IMG/VR virus record: IMGVR_UViG_3300019776_000323
Span: 1 to 39,731 of that record
Length of the DNA stretch: 39,731 nt
Strand: one strand, 5' to 3'
DNA from: a virus
Position 1 is the first letter of the stretch. Every line of letters starts with the position of its first letter. Positions 29,960 to 38,385 of the stretch are shown here, in pieces. The position numbers and the translations under genes are program-made. Below the pieces are notes generated by a model that saw nothing but the letters and a program-made list of their open reading frames with translations, was not told the DNA's origin and made no database searches.

Positions 29960-30686
29960 TAGGTACTTCGATTAGTTTCTGAGCATACGCCCCGATGTAC
30001 ATGCCCGCCTCTGCGTTACGGTAATCTTCCAGGTGTTGCTCCAGATGCCGGGCCGATGAATTGCGGGCTTTCAGGCCAATGTCCTTTCTCACCCATGAAT
30101 AATGATGCATGAAGTAAGGCAATTCAATCACCGCTTTTGTATTGATCGCCCTTGTCGGGTCTACCCGGTAGGGATAGGGGAAATTTCCCGATAATGTATT
30201 TTGATTCAATTTGTGCAAAAATGGGACGTAGTAACTTTCTGGTCTTTCCAGTCTTAAATTGGGACTTTTAAAATATGTCCACATCTTCATGACTGATCCA
30301 TCCTTGCCGGATGCGAAGAACGTTTCCTTTGCCTGCTGAAATTCAGGATGGTATTCATCCACGTCAAGGCTTACAAAGTGGGTGCAATCCAGTTCAATGG
30401 CTTTCTGAATGCCTAAATTGCGCTTCCGTGCTTCATTGACCATGCCGTTACGCCTGTCTTTGGTGATTTCCGGGTTATACTTAATCATGTGGATTTCTGG
30501 CAGCCCTTCCAACGCCTCGATGATTTCTATGAAGGGGTTATATTTTTCGCCCCAATTGGATTGCTCCTGCCAGACGAATATCAGCTTGTCCACGTGAGGA
30601 GCCAGGCAATCGACCGAACCACGTAAAAGTTCGATGCCGTCCCAACAATTCCAGATTGCGGCTATTTTAGGTGGTCTTTGTACCAT
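29934..30686 (-). CDS. Glycosyltransferase-like protein
   Basis: This 250-residue GT-A-like enzyme has an N-terminal AAIWNCWDGIELLRGSV, typical of proteins that describe a sugar transfer to a nearby acceptor, and DxD in FVSLDVDEYHPE (Asp108, Asp110). The C-terminal part has FMHHYSWVRKDIGLK. It is probably soluble and cytoplasmic, since no TM segment is present. It overlaps the dehydratase/epimerase gene by 25 nt. Sugar and acceptor unknown. Confidence 0.7.
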   Translation of the reverse strand: MVQRPPKIAAIWNCWDGIELLRGSVDCLAPHVDKLIFVWQEQSNWGEKYNPFIEIIEALEGLPEIHMIKYNPEITKDRRNGMVNEARKRNLGIQKAIELDCTHFVSLDVDEYHPEFQQAKETFFASGKDGSVMKMWTYFKSPNLRLERPESYYVPFLHKLNQNTLSGNFPYPYRVDPTRAINTKAVIELPYFMHHYSWVRKDIGLKARNSSARHLEQHLEDYRNAEAGMYIGAYAQKLIEVPNDLQIPAF

Positions 30687-31582
30687 GCGATTGTATGAAG
30701 TATGCCATCATTGAAACTAACTTTTTTATACCATCCTAAACTTTTTAGCTTATCTGCGCTTAAATACTGGAAGGGTATTTCCTGAAGGTTGCGGGTAACA
30801 ATGTCAAATTTTGGCCATTTGAGGTAATCACAAATAATGCCGGTAACCTCTTTCATGGTCAACACCTCCTCATCGCCTATGTTATAACATTCCCCCGGCA
30901 ATCCTTTTTCAGCGACCACTTCATATGCCTCGCACACATCATCCACGTGGATAAACTCGCGCTTGAAGTTGGCCACGTTGGAATATAAAACCGGGTTCTG
31001 CTTGCTGAGGATGCGTTTGATGCTGCCGGGAATAATACGGCTGAAGTTTAAATCACCATGCCCGTAAATATTGGCCGACCGGATCACGTTGATATTTAAG
31101 CCGTAGCTTTTGGCGTAGGTCTGCGCGACCAGATCACCGCAGGCTTTTGAGGTAGAATAGATGTCAGAGGCCCGTAAGTCCATGCTTTCATTATAGGGCA
31201 GTTCTTCATGGATGCCATAGGCTTTATCTGAGGAGGCACAGACTACCTTGATTGCCGGGTTGATCTGCCGGACGGCTTCCAGGACGTTTAATGTGCCGAT
31301 GACGTTTGACTGAAAGGCATCTTTTGGGTTGCTGTTGGCTAATTTGACAATGGACTGAGCGGCTAAATGAAAAACCGTGTCGATTTCATAATCATTCAGG
31401 ATTCTTTTTAGCTTCTCCAAATCCATGATGTCACCCTGCACAAGAGTACAGCCCTGCAAATAGTCGGCTTTGTGCTTGTGGTTATAATCACGAATTAGCC
31501 CAACTACATGGCCTTTCTCTTTCAGGTGAACGGCTAACGCTGATCCCAGAAAGCCGTTTATTCCGGTGATGAGGTAGTTCAT
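30662..31582 (-). CDS. NAD-dependent sugar-nucleotide dehydratase/epimerase (extended SDR)
   Basis: The 306-residue enzyme has the Rossmann GxxGxxG at 7-13 (TGINGFLG) and CASSDKAYG with Ser117/118. The catalytic pair is Tyr142/Lys146 in DIYSTSKACGD, followed by IYGHGDLNFSRIIPG and FIHVDDVCEAY. The overall layout is closest to nucleotide-sugar 4,6-dehydratases and related epimerases. It would supply a modified activated sugar to the adjoining glycosyltransferases. The exact substrate (GDP-, CDP- or dTDP-sugar) cannot be fixed. Confidence 0.85.
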   Translation of the reverse strand: MNYLITGINGFLGSALAVHLKEKGHVVGLIRDYNHKHKADYLQGCTLVQGDIMDLEKLKRILNDYEIDTVFHLAAQSIVKLANSNPKDAFQSNVIGTLNVLEAVRQINPAIKVVCASSDKAYGIHEELPYNESMDLRASDIYSTSKACGDLVAQTYAKSYGLNINVIRSANIYGHGDLNFSRIIPGSIKRILSKQNPVLYSNVANFKREFIHVDDVCEAYEVVAEKGLPGECYNIGDEEVLTMKEVTGIICDYLKWPKFDIVTRNLQEIPFQYLSADKLKSLGWYKKVSFNDGILHTIAWYKDHLK

Positions 31583-31905
31583 TTGTAAGAATCCTTAAAT
31601 TTTTTTAAAGTGTCATTACAGAAATTCAAAACTAAATTCTCAACTGATTTAGCTAACCCTTTAGTTTTGCAGTAAAAAATCCACCTTGAATTGAGATGCT
31701 TGATTTTTGCTTCAATCTCATATAAATTTGAAGGGTCAGCATCGTACAAATAACTGAGAAAATTACTACAAAGTGAATTGCAATATGTATGTGCTTCAGC
31801 CTGATACCGCTGAATTGCTCTCCTTTGTGCCCTTGTAAGTTTACTTACATCAATTGACTCTTTTTTTGTAAGTCTGTCTGCTACTTTTCTAAATAGGTTT
31901 ATCAT
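31579..31905 (-). CDS. Hypothetical helical protein (AT-rich insert)
   Basis: This 108-residue protein is Lys- and Cys-containing and helical throughout, starting MINLFRKVADRLTKKESIDV and containing KLTRAQRRAIQRYQ. It is visibly more AT-rich than the genes on both sides, suggesting a separate origin. It keeps 4-nt overlaps with both neighbours. No family is recognised. Confidence 0.5.
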   Translation of the reverse strand: MINLFRKVADRLTKKESIDVSKLTRAQRRAIQRYQAEAHTYCNSLCSNFLSYLYDADPSNLYEIEAKIKHLNSRWIFYCKTKGLAKSVENLVLNFCNDTLKKFKDSYK

Positions 31906-32492
31906 TCGATTCTATAATCAGGTCTTCCCGTTGGCGTACCTCGCCATTTGGTAACGTCATGTTTTTTACTGATTGCGCTCGCCCAAGTGCGGTGGTGCTT
32001 TTGCCCTTTGTACAGTTCGGGGTTCATGTCTACTTTCAAATCGACCCTGTAAGGGAACAAATGCCATATCCGCTCGTACCCATAATCTGCCCCAGTGGGC
32101 TTTGGTTGGGTATCGTGACAGACCATAATACCAGCTTCATCTTCAAAGCGGGAAATGTCTACAATACGCCTTTCACCGGGTGCATGATCGATCAGGATTA
32201 CGGACGGATTAGGGCAGATGTCTTTGGCAATGTGCCAGTTGTTGATAATCCGGTGGAAGCTGTGTTCTTTGGTTTCGTATTGCTTGAAGCGGTCAATCCA
32301 ATCCTGCTCGGTGTCGAAGGAATACAGCCGCCTTTTGTTGTCCTTACAATACTGATGCAGGAAAGGAGTGGATCCATCCCCGCAACCAAGTTCAAGCACC
32401 GGCCCTTTTTTAGTCTCCTCTAAGGCCAGCCAAAGTAAATAACGGTGGTTACTCCAATCATCCACACCGGATAAAAATTCTTCTTTTGTCAT
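31902..32492 (-). CDS. Class I SAM-dependent methyltransferase-like protein
   Basis: In this 196-residue protein, PVLELGCGDGSTP (31-43) is the SAM-binding motif I. SFDTEQDW gives the acidic residue at the end of strand 2, and VILIDHAPGERR resembles motif IV. Its C-terminal half is His/Arg-rich. In a glycan cluster it may methylate a sugar or the glycan end, but a protein or nucleic-acid substrate is possible. It shares one base with the glycosyltransferase gene upstream. Confidence 0.65.
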   Translation of the reverse strand: MTKEEFLSGVDDWSNHRYLLWLALEETKKGPVLELGCGDGSTPFLHQYCKDNKRRLYSFDTEQDWIDRFKQYETKEHSFHRIINNWHIAKDICPNPSVILIDHAPGERRIVDISRFEDEAGIMVCHDTQPKPTGADYGYERIWHLFPYRVDLKVDMNPELYKGQKHHRTWASAISKKHDVTKWRGTPTGRPDYRIE

Positions 32493-33322
32493 TAGTAGTT
32501 AGCGTTTATGTAATCGAAAAGCGGTTGAAAGTGTTCCTTATGCTGAAGGTATGGCCGCACACAATGGGCGTTCATATAGCCGTGGTTTTTCAGCTTATCA
32601 CGGTCAAACGCCCAATAGTTTTTATCCTTGTCAAAGGTGGCCCGGTCAATGGTGGCTTCCAGGTAGTCATCATATCCCCGCTGAATCTCCAGCTTCGGGA
32701 CCGGGTTTTCATGGATCAGGCGTTTTAATAATCGTTCATCTGAGAAATAATAATCCGCCCTTTTTGCGCTGTCATGTGGCCAGATGTTGATGTTCTCCCG
32801 GTCATCAAATTGGGCTTTATCCTTCCATGACCTGATTAACAAATCATAGGGCAGGTTTTTAGGGTTGATGAATTTCTTAAACGTGTCTCCTTCAGCGATC
32901 ATCTGAGAAATAGGATAGCAGCCGTTGTAATGGTAGACCTCACCGCCTACACAAAGCAGAATATTGATGGCACAATTTCCACTATCGTAATACTGATTAA
33001 TGGCATTGAACTTATCTAAAATAAATTTTTTTGAAAGAGGAAACAGATCAATATCATCAATGTAGCAAAGCCGTTCACCATAAGTGGAGGCCAGAATAAA
33101 CCTCGCCATCTTTGCCTGATTGCCGGTGGGAACGTCATCAATTGGTTTAAACAAAGTGACTTTGCCGAACTCGCGCATACGCTGCACTATTGGATCATCG
33201 TCTTTCTTTTTGGTGACAAAGGCCAGGTGACATTCATACCCCATCTTCTTATAAGCCCAACTGACAGGCTCCCAAAATTCCCGATAAACCGGGTTCTCAT
33301 CGCAGGATAGTATTATAGTCAT
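32492..33322 (-). CDS. Glycosyltransferase-like protein, paralogue of 34991-35821
   Basis: The 276-residue protein starts MTIILSCDENPVYREFWEPV and carries LCYIDDIDLFPL with DxD Asp90/Asp92. Later DRATFDKDKNYWAF and NAHCVRP align by eye with corresponding segments of the gene at 34991. The fold is probably GT-A. No signal peptide or TM segment. Donor and acceptor are unknown. Overlaps both neighbours by 1-4 nt. Confidence 0.6.
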   Translation of the reverse strand: MTIILSCDENPVYREFWEPVSWAYKKMGYECHLAFVTKKKDDDPIVQRMREFGKVTLFKPIDDVPTGNQAKMARFILASTYGERLCYIDDIDLFPLSKKFILDKFNAINQYYDSGNCAINILLCVGGEVYHYNGCYPISQMIAEGDTFKKFINPKNLPYDLLIRSWKDKAQFDDRENINIWPHDSAKRADYYFSDERLLKRLIHENPVPKLEIQRGYDDYLEATIDRATFDKDKNYWAFDRDKLKNHGYMNAHCVRPYLQHKEHFQPLFDYINANY

Positions 33323-33897
33323 GATTTAATTAAATAGCATTCAATATTGTTTCTGGTATGGACTAACTCATATTCTGGGTTTTGATCTACGAACTTAAAA
33401 ACCGCGGGCCTCACTTTACTTACTTTTGTGTCCCGGTTGAAATCATCGACCGCAATGACTTTCGTATGGTATTGCTGGCAGAGGTACAAGTCATGGGTGA
33501 CAGTAGCCTCGTCCTGTAAGCCATCCACAAAAGCAAAGGCAAAGGGATTGTGATGGTCAAGTATCAGTTTAACGTTGCCGGTAGATGGCCCCCGGAAGAT
33601 CACCAGGTTATCAAAGCCTTTGGTGTTCTCTAAAAACTCCTCGTAAGAATAAACCCCGTATCCGTGCTGATCACCGGCAAGCGTTATCCACGGATCAACG
33701 ACTACCACTTTCCGATCATTGGCCCATGCATGCTTTAAAAAGACTTTTGTAGAATGACCCACCCCGGCCCCGATTTCTAAAATGTTGCCGTCATACTGAT
33801 CAAGCACCAAAGGCAGAATCATATTAAAGCGGGCCGTTCTTCCTTCCGGGCTTTCGGAGGCTTCCTTATTGGAAAAAAGCGTGATGATGTCTTTCAT
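33319..33897 (-). CDS. Class I SAM-dependent methyltransferase
   Basis: The 192-residue protein has a typical motif I NILEIGAGVGHST (38-50), VVVVDPWI (strand 2 with Asp) and AFVDGLQDEATV with a catalytic-region Asp, as in Methyltransf_24-type O-methyltransferases often found in polysaccharide clusters. The N-terminus (LFSNKEASESPEGR) fits that group. Second methyltransferase in the block. Confidence 0.75.
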   Translation of the reverse strand: MKDIITLFSNKEASESPEGRTARFNMILPLVLDQYDGNILEIGAGVGHSTKVFLKHAWANDRKVVVVDPWITLAGDQHGYGVYSYEEFLENTKGFDNLVIFRGPSTGNVKLILDHHNPFAFAFVDGLQDEATVTHDLYLCQQYHTKVIAVDDFNRDTKVSKVRPAVFKFVDQNPEYELVHTRNNIECYLIKS

Positions 33898-34436
33898 AAT
33901 ATCTGCACCAATGGGCGTTTATCGGTTTTGGTCTCATCCTGAAAAATCACTTCTATCTTATAGGTGTCAAATAGTTTAAGATCAAGATATTTTTTACCCC
34001 CTGCCCCTGACAGGTATTTGGTCGCGCCATGCTTGACGCAGATGTCAACAAGTCGCTCAGTGCCTTTTAACTCGGTGGGGTAATCGTACAGAATAGGGGT
34101 TTTAATTCCTAAATGATGACAGGCCCGGACAATAATGCTCGAATTAGTGCGCCACAGGTCATGCGAAATCAGGTCATTAAATTCATTCAGCTTGTTATAT
34201 CGGTCGGTAATCTTCTTCCAGTCCTTTTGCGGGTGCAGGTATCTTTTATCAACAATGGGGATATTACCACTGGCCACGCTCATGGTGTGCCAGCGGTCAT
34301 CGGCAAAGAAGCGGTTCTGGTAGTTGTTCTTTTCAAACTGGCAATGGCCTAAAATGATAAACAGGTCAGATTGGCGTATCTTTTCAAAGAATGCTGCCCG
34401 GGGGACGAAGTTCGGCTGATGGATACTAATTACCAT
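33894..34436 (-). CDS. WbqC-like family protein
   Basis: The 180-residue protein matches the family from its first residues: MVISIHQPNFVPRAAFFEKI, then SDLFIILGHCQFEKNNYQNR (about 23-42). LKGTERLVDICVKHGATKYL and SGAGGKKYLD lie in the second half. WbqC-like proteins occur in O-antigen and other surface glycan clusters, and their biochemical role is poorly defined (aminotransferase-linked or transfer steps have been proposed). Its presence is strong evidence that the surrounding genes build a glycan. Confidence 0.8.
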   Translation of the reverse strand: MVISIHQPNFVPRAAFFEKIRQSDLFIILGHCQFEKNNYQNRFFADDRWHTMSVASGNIPIVDKRYLHPQKDWKKITDRYNKLNEFNDLISHDLWRTNSSIIVRACHHLGIKTPILYDYPTELKGTERLVDICVKHGATKYLSGAGGKKYLDLKLFDTYKIEVIFQDETKTDKRPLVQIL

Positions 34437-35001
34437 TAAACCATTGTTTTAATTTATCAAGCGTCCATTCGCGGGCGTGGAGATACCAAAGCTGATGGTT
34501 GGGCAGGTATTGCATATTATATTCCATCGACAACCAACCGTCCTCAAACTTTACCAACTCAATGCCATGATCACGGCAGATGGAAATGGTGGATTCATTG
34601 TACTTATTGAACGGAGGCACAAACCGATGCGCATTGATCAGGCGGCAGGATTGCACTATAGAAAGTTCCTGCGAACTGTATTCCATTAAACGGTGATCAA
34701 CATGCACCAATCCATGCCCGGCCAGGCTTACATCTTTACGCAATTCAGGTAATCCGGCTTTTGTGCCTTCATAGAATTTGCGATGATCAGAATAGGCGTT
34801 AAGCATCTCCGGGAATATCCGCTGCTGCGCCTTACCTTTGTATTCGCTCATATCAAAAACAATCGGACTGACTGCCCATATAATCTCTACCTTGTTTTTA
34901 AAGTATTCCTTGATATAATCGGTTAACTCATTGGTCAGCTTCATGTCTGAGTTAATACAGACATCATCGAAGCGGAAGGTGGGCCATGCGTTATATACCA
35001 T
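34426..35001 (-). CDS. NodB-like polysaccharide deacetylase domain protein
   Basis: From ATG 35001 this is a 191-residue protein. FRFDDVC (residues about 9-15) corresponds to motif 1 with the Asp pair, GHGLVHVDH (about 94-102) to the His motif 2, and FVPPFNKYN (about 126-134) to motif 3. That is the CE4/NodB deacetylase order. I rejected the start at 35052, which would overlap the previous gene by 62 nt. It probably removes acetyl groups from N-acetylated sugars, adding a modification step to the glycan block. Confidence 0.6.
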   Translation of the reverse strand: MVYNAWPTFRFDDVCINSDMKLTNELTDYIKEYFKNKVEIIWAVSPIVFDMSEYKGKAQQRIFPEMLNAYSDHRKFYEGTKAGLPELRKDVSLAGHGLVHVDHRLMEYSSQELSIVQSCRLINAHRFVPPFNKYNESTISICRDHGIELVKFEDGWLSMEYNMQYLPNHQLWYLHAREWTLDKLKQWFNGN

Positions 35002-35821
35002 ACTTGGAGTAAAATTGGTTGGTGTATTCATCCATCCACGCGGGAACCTCACCGAATACCTGGAGCAAAAGCCCTTTAATCATTTTCCACTTTTCGGGGC
35101 TTGCCGGGTTATTGTTTTCGCAGTGCGCATCGATCAAATCTGATTGATTCAAAGAAGCCCCCCAGGAATAGGAACCATCCGGAAGCACTTCTATGCTGGC
35201 TCGGTCAACACGGCCTTTTGGCAGTTTGTATTTTCCTATCTGAATCATTCCCCTCTCCACAAACTTAAAATCGGCTTTACGCTTCAAAACTTTTTGTGTG
35301 AGGATGTCCCAGTCAGTGTCCCAATATTCCTCCCACTTATCTTTATAGGCGCGGCCATTGGCTTTGAGTTCCCTTTCCATGTCGGCTTTCAGGTCTCCGG
35401 TTAAGTCCATTGTCTTTACCCATTCAAACCCTCTCATGCCGGTGTAGTGAACAGGAATAAACGATTTACCTGTTAACTCCCACCCATAGATTGTGTTAAC
35501 CATCATATCCGGCTCATAGGGTCGTAAAGGGATAAGATCAATATCCTGAACCATGATATAAGCGTTTAGAGGCAATGCATCAGCCGCGAAATGTCTGACG
35601 GTTTGTGCTAATGTTCCTGGTCGCACGTTTTCAATAGATGGTATGATATGTAATTTTATACCTGAATCATATTCAGACATAGGATATACAAACGCAGGAT
35701 AATCATCCGTTACAAACGCATGAACCTCCCATCTAAATTTTTGCCAATAGTGGGCAACAATAGGCAGATAATAGAAATAGTTCGGGTTATTGTCGGTTGA
35801 TAATACTACTATTCGATTCAT
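34991..35821 (-). CDS. Glycosyltransferase-like protein, paralogue of 32492-33322
   Basis: The 276-residue protein has the same length as its paralogue. It opens MNRIVVLSTDNNPNYFYYLP and shows YIMVQDIDLIPL with DxD at Asp93/Asp95, DRASIEVLPDG and DAHCENNNP. The shared N-terminal 'sxDxNP.Y', VT and DID-LxPL segments indicate a duplication within the cluster. Soluble, no TM. Specificity unknown. Confidence 0.6.
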   Translation of the reverse strand: MNRIVVLSTDNNPNYFYYLPIVAHYWQKFRWEVHAFVTDDYPAFVYPMSEYDSGIKLHIIPSIENVRPGTLAQTVRHFAADALPLNAYIMVQDIDLIPLRPYEPDMMVNTIYGWELTGKSFIPVHYTGMRGFEWVKTMDLTGDLKADMERELKANGRAYKDKWEEYWDTDWDILTQKVLKRKADFKFVERGMIQIGKYKLPKGRVDRASIEVLPDGSYSWGASLNQSDLIDAHCENNNPASPEKWKMIKGLLLQVFGEVPAWMDEYTNQFYSKYGI

Positions 35822-35828
35822 AAAATAT

Positions 35829-36146
35829 TTATTTAATATCAGGAAATTGATACCTCAATGAATCTTTTTCCCAATAATCAGCAATAACTAATTCAGCTAT
35901 CTCTTTTGTCGGTAGAATTATTAAATCCAATAAATCATTCGTTTGTAATATTTTTGCAACATTGGCAGAACCATCTAACGGGCTTATTGCCTGAACTATG
36001 TAGTAATCATTTCCATCAATAGAACTACCACACTTTCCAGAGATATACAAAATTGCTTTTATTGAATTTTCTTTAACTGATATAGCCCAACATCCAACCA
36101 AATTAGACATTGTGCCTGTTGGGGTAATCATTTTAAATCTTTTCAT
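35829..36146 (-). CDS. Hypothetical protein (AT-rich)
   Basis: This 105-residue protein starts at ATG 36146, which overlaps the stop of the 44-residue gene (ATGA). A start 9 nt earlier is open as well. It is beta-rich in the middle (SIKAILYISGKCGSSIDGND) with a C-terminal helix. It is AT-richer than adjacent genes. No family is recognised. Confidence 0.5.
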   Translation of the reverse strand: MKRFKMITPTGTMSNLVGCWAISVKENSIKAILYISGKCGSSIDGNDYYIVQAISPLDGSANVAKILQTNDLLDLIILPTKEIAELVIADYWEKDSLRYQFPDIK

Positions 36147-36277
36147 TCGTTGCATGTGTTACAAAGTTGATACCCCATATCAGTTAAAATCTTTTTAGCA
36201 TCTTCGAGCGTTGCGGCCCTCACGTATTTGGTAACCTTGTCACCGTTTACGAGTACGATTATTTTGAATTGTTGCAT
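36143..36277 (-). CDS. Small hypothetical protein
   Basis: The 44-residue ORF is MQQFKIIVLVNGDKVTKYVR followed by AATLEDAKKILTDMGYQLC, a beta-beta-alpha outline with a Cys pair near the C-terminus (CNTC). It starts one base after the glycosyltransferase stop at 36279 and overlaps the next gene by 4 nt. It resembles other 'strand plus edAkk helix' phage micro-proteins. Role unknown. Confidence 0.5.
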   Translation of the reverse strand: MQQFKIIVLVNGDKVTKYVRAATLEDAKKILTDMGYQLCNTCNE

Positions 36278-36278
36278 A

Positions 36279-37148
36279 TCAGTTGAATGTTCCATCGTTT
36301 ACCCAATAAGCGATTTGTGGAAATGATTTTTCTATGTTCAGAATGTCCTTAAACTTATCCTGGTGCTTTTGCAGGAACTTGAAAGTAGGTGGGTTATACC
36401 ATCCTGCCGCCCCGATGTGCCCGGCTACATCATTGCTTTCACGCATCTCTGCACTTACGCCATCCACAGGGATGTCCGGGATTTCATTTTTGTAGCCATC
36501 CAAGAAAGTGTTGCGCATCCCTAAGACATAATGCTGAACGATCGAAGGATTATTGCCGGCAAACTTGGGGTAGATGTATTTATTAAGGAATGTCTGATCC
36601 GCTCCCTTTTCTTCAAAGTTGATCGACCCTACCCCGTCACCATTGAATAAATGGACGTAATGCTCAATACCTGTAAACACCGGCCATAGCCCCGTATCAA
36701 ATCCAATCATCCCGCCAAGCATGGGCAACGTATGGCTGATGGAATCCGTAATGGCGTGCGCCCCCTTTGCCTTGCTGCGGTCATCTTTGCCATAGTTTAA
36801 CCAATCCTGCACCGCCTGCGCTTCCCGGTAAGTAGCCAGTGAATCCAGGTCGCGGCAGATTACATGAGTATATTTTGAGTAATTGAACACCGGCTTTAAA
36901 CGCCACAGCATGGCTTTAGTCAATACATCCGGGTTGTTGATTTCGACTTCCAACGGCAGGCGATCAAACAGCGACTTATAAGCGTTGTAGGTTTCCTTAT
37001 CGGTCTCCAGTACGTTTACCCAATCAGGATATAAAAGCCGGTTCATGCGGATGCACAGCAAAAGGCCGCGCAGATAAGAATTGAAATCGAAGCTGTTTTT
37101 ATGCTTCTCCTTCCCATAGCCAAATAAAGAATAACTAATTGCCTTCAT
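36279..37148 (-). CDS. Glycosyltransferase-like protein
   Basis: The 289-residue protein starts MKAISYSLFGYGKEKHKNSF. THVICRDLDSLATYREA contains DxD (Asp100, Asp102) in a GT-A setting, LPMLGGMIGFDTGLWPVFTG lies in the middle, and a long C-terminal region is rich in Trp/Tyr. Such 'describe-a-person' GT-A proteins (galactosyl/mannosyl-type) occur in phage and bacterial glycan clusters. It overlaps the upstream GT2 gene by 4 nt. Confidence 0.65.
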   Translation of the reverse strand: MKAISYSLFGYGKEKHKNSFDFNSYLRGLLLCIRMNRLLYPDWVNVLETDKETYNAYKSLFDRLPLEVEINNPDVLTKAMLWRLKPVFNYSKYTHVICRDLDSLATYREAQAVQDWLNYGKDDRSKAKGAHAITDSISHTLPMLGGMIGFDTGLWPVFTGIEHYVHLFNGDGVGSINFEEKGADQTFLNKYIYPKFAGNNPSIVQHYVLGMRNTFLDGYKNEIPDIPVDGVSAEMRESNDVAGHIGAAGWYNPPTFKFLQKHQDKFKDILNIEKSFPQIAYWVNDGTFN

Positions 37149-37753
37149 TTTTTAGATGTATAATGGTAGTAGTAAATGACCTGATCGATGTAATGTTCCT
37201 TTTCAATCAATCCCGACTTATGAATCTGAGTAGCCCAATCGGTATCTTCCCCGTGATTCTTTTCAGGAAACTTAAATTTCTTTGCGATGACTGATTTAAT
37301 GCAGTTTAAATGATTGGGGAAGCGTTCGTATTTGATTTCGTTGGGCGTGGTTTTATAAGCCTCATACTTGATAGAATGCTCAAAAACCCCATCAAAAGTG
37401 CCATCAGTAAAATAATGACCACGCAGGGAACAGCAATCAACAGAAAGATCAATGCCGTTAAAAAGAACATTGAAATAGTTTTCAGATACTTTATCATCGT
37501 CATCAATAAAACAAACATATTCCCCATCGGCCTCCTTCAGCAGTTTGTTGCGCTTCCATCCAATGGAATATTTTTTCTTATCGGACAGGATCAGGATTTC
37601 AAGTAAGGGGTTATACTCCCTCCTGATAAAATAATCTTCGCCCTCGGTGTAATCCGTGGTGAGAATGTGCGTCTGTTTCCTGAGTAGCTGTAATAACTCA
37701 TCGAGTTTATCCTGACGATCCGGCAAAGTCGGTATTAATATGGACAGCTTCAT
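37145..37753 (-). CDS. Family 2 glycosyltransferase
   Basis: In this 202-residue protein, MKLSILIPTLPDRQDKLDEL is the classic GT2 start, and YVCFIDDDDKVSENYF holds the acidic DxD (84-87). The catalytic-base region NHGEDTDWATQ (about 167-177, Glu-Asp) follows. No membrane segment is present, so it probably adds one sugar to a soluble or peripheral acceptor. Overlaps both neighbours by 4 nt. Confidence 0.85.
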   Translation of the reverse strand: MKLSILIPTLPDRQDKLDELLQLLRKQTHILTTDYTEGEDYFIRREYNPLLEILILSDKKKYSIGWKRNKLLKEADGEYVCFIDDDDKVSENYFNVLFNGIDLSVDCCSLRGHYFTDGTFDGVFEHSIKYEAYKTTPNEIKYERFPNHLNCIKSVIAKKFKFPEKNHGEDTDWATQIHKSGLIEKEHYIDQVIYYYHYTSKK

Positions 37754-38385
37754 CGTGGGAAGTTTTGTGCTTTACGGTTTATGTATAATTGTTTCCCCTG
37801 TTCCCAGTTGGAGGTTGAGCGATCATAGGTTTCATCGCGCTTGGATTTGCCGTTCACATAATGATGATGTTCAAAGACCAATTCCGGGCATAGTTTCAAA
37901 GCCTCCATGTTTTTTACTGTCCAGTATAAATCCTGGTCGCAGAACATAGAGCGGTAAGCCGGATGAAAGAAATACCCCAACTCATTATAAAGCGCTTTAT
38001 TCATGATGGGGATGGTCAACACATCCTTATGGAAGCCCTGTAATTTGTCATCTACCTTAATAAGTAAAGGTGTATTAACATGAAAATGTTTTAATACTTC
38101 AAAGCCCCAGTTATCAAAACATTTAAAGTCATCCGACAAGTAAAGCAATACATCATGTTCGGCTTTCTTTGCGGCTTCGTTAGTCGCCTGCACCACACAA
38201 TCATTATTATTTATTATTACGTTTTCCTGCCCGTACAGCGTCACGTAATCACGCACATACGGATCACTTGAATCCAGGGACACGATCAACTGGCATTCCA
38301 CGCCTGCCTTAGCCAGCCACTCGGTAGTGGTAGCAAATGACTTCTGCGGACGGCTGCGCGATGGATGTAATAAACTAATCGACAT
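37750..38385 (-). CDS. Family 2-like glycosyltransferase
   Basis: From ATG 38385 this is a 211-residue protein, MSISLLHPSRSRPQKSFATT onward. The N-terminal 'hPsR.Rp' and VECQLIVSLDSSDPY fit a GT2-like family in phages and Bacteroidota, LLYLSDDFKCFDNWG supplies the acidic motif, and MFCDQDLYWTV the second acidic site. An 18-nt longer version begins with TTG. The start overlaps the previous stop by 11 nt. Confidence 0.75.
   Translation of the reverse strand: MSISLLHPSRSRPQKSFATTTEWLAKAGVECQLIVSLDSSDPYVRDYVTLYGQENVIINNNDCVVQATNEAAKKAEHDVLLYLSDDFKCFDNWGFEVLKHFHVNTPLLIKVDDKLQGFHKDVLTIPIMNKALYNELGYFFHPAYRSMFCDQDLYWTVKNMEALKLCPELVFEHHHYVNGKSKRDETYDRSTSNWEQGKQLYINRKAQNFPR

Noticed and set aside
34426-35052. 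Longer deacetylase start at 35052
   Set aside because: It would overlap the upstream gene by 62 nt. ATG 35001 gives an 11-nt overlap and still keeps the catalytic FDD motif.
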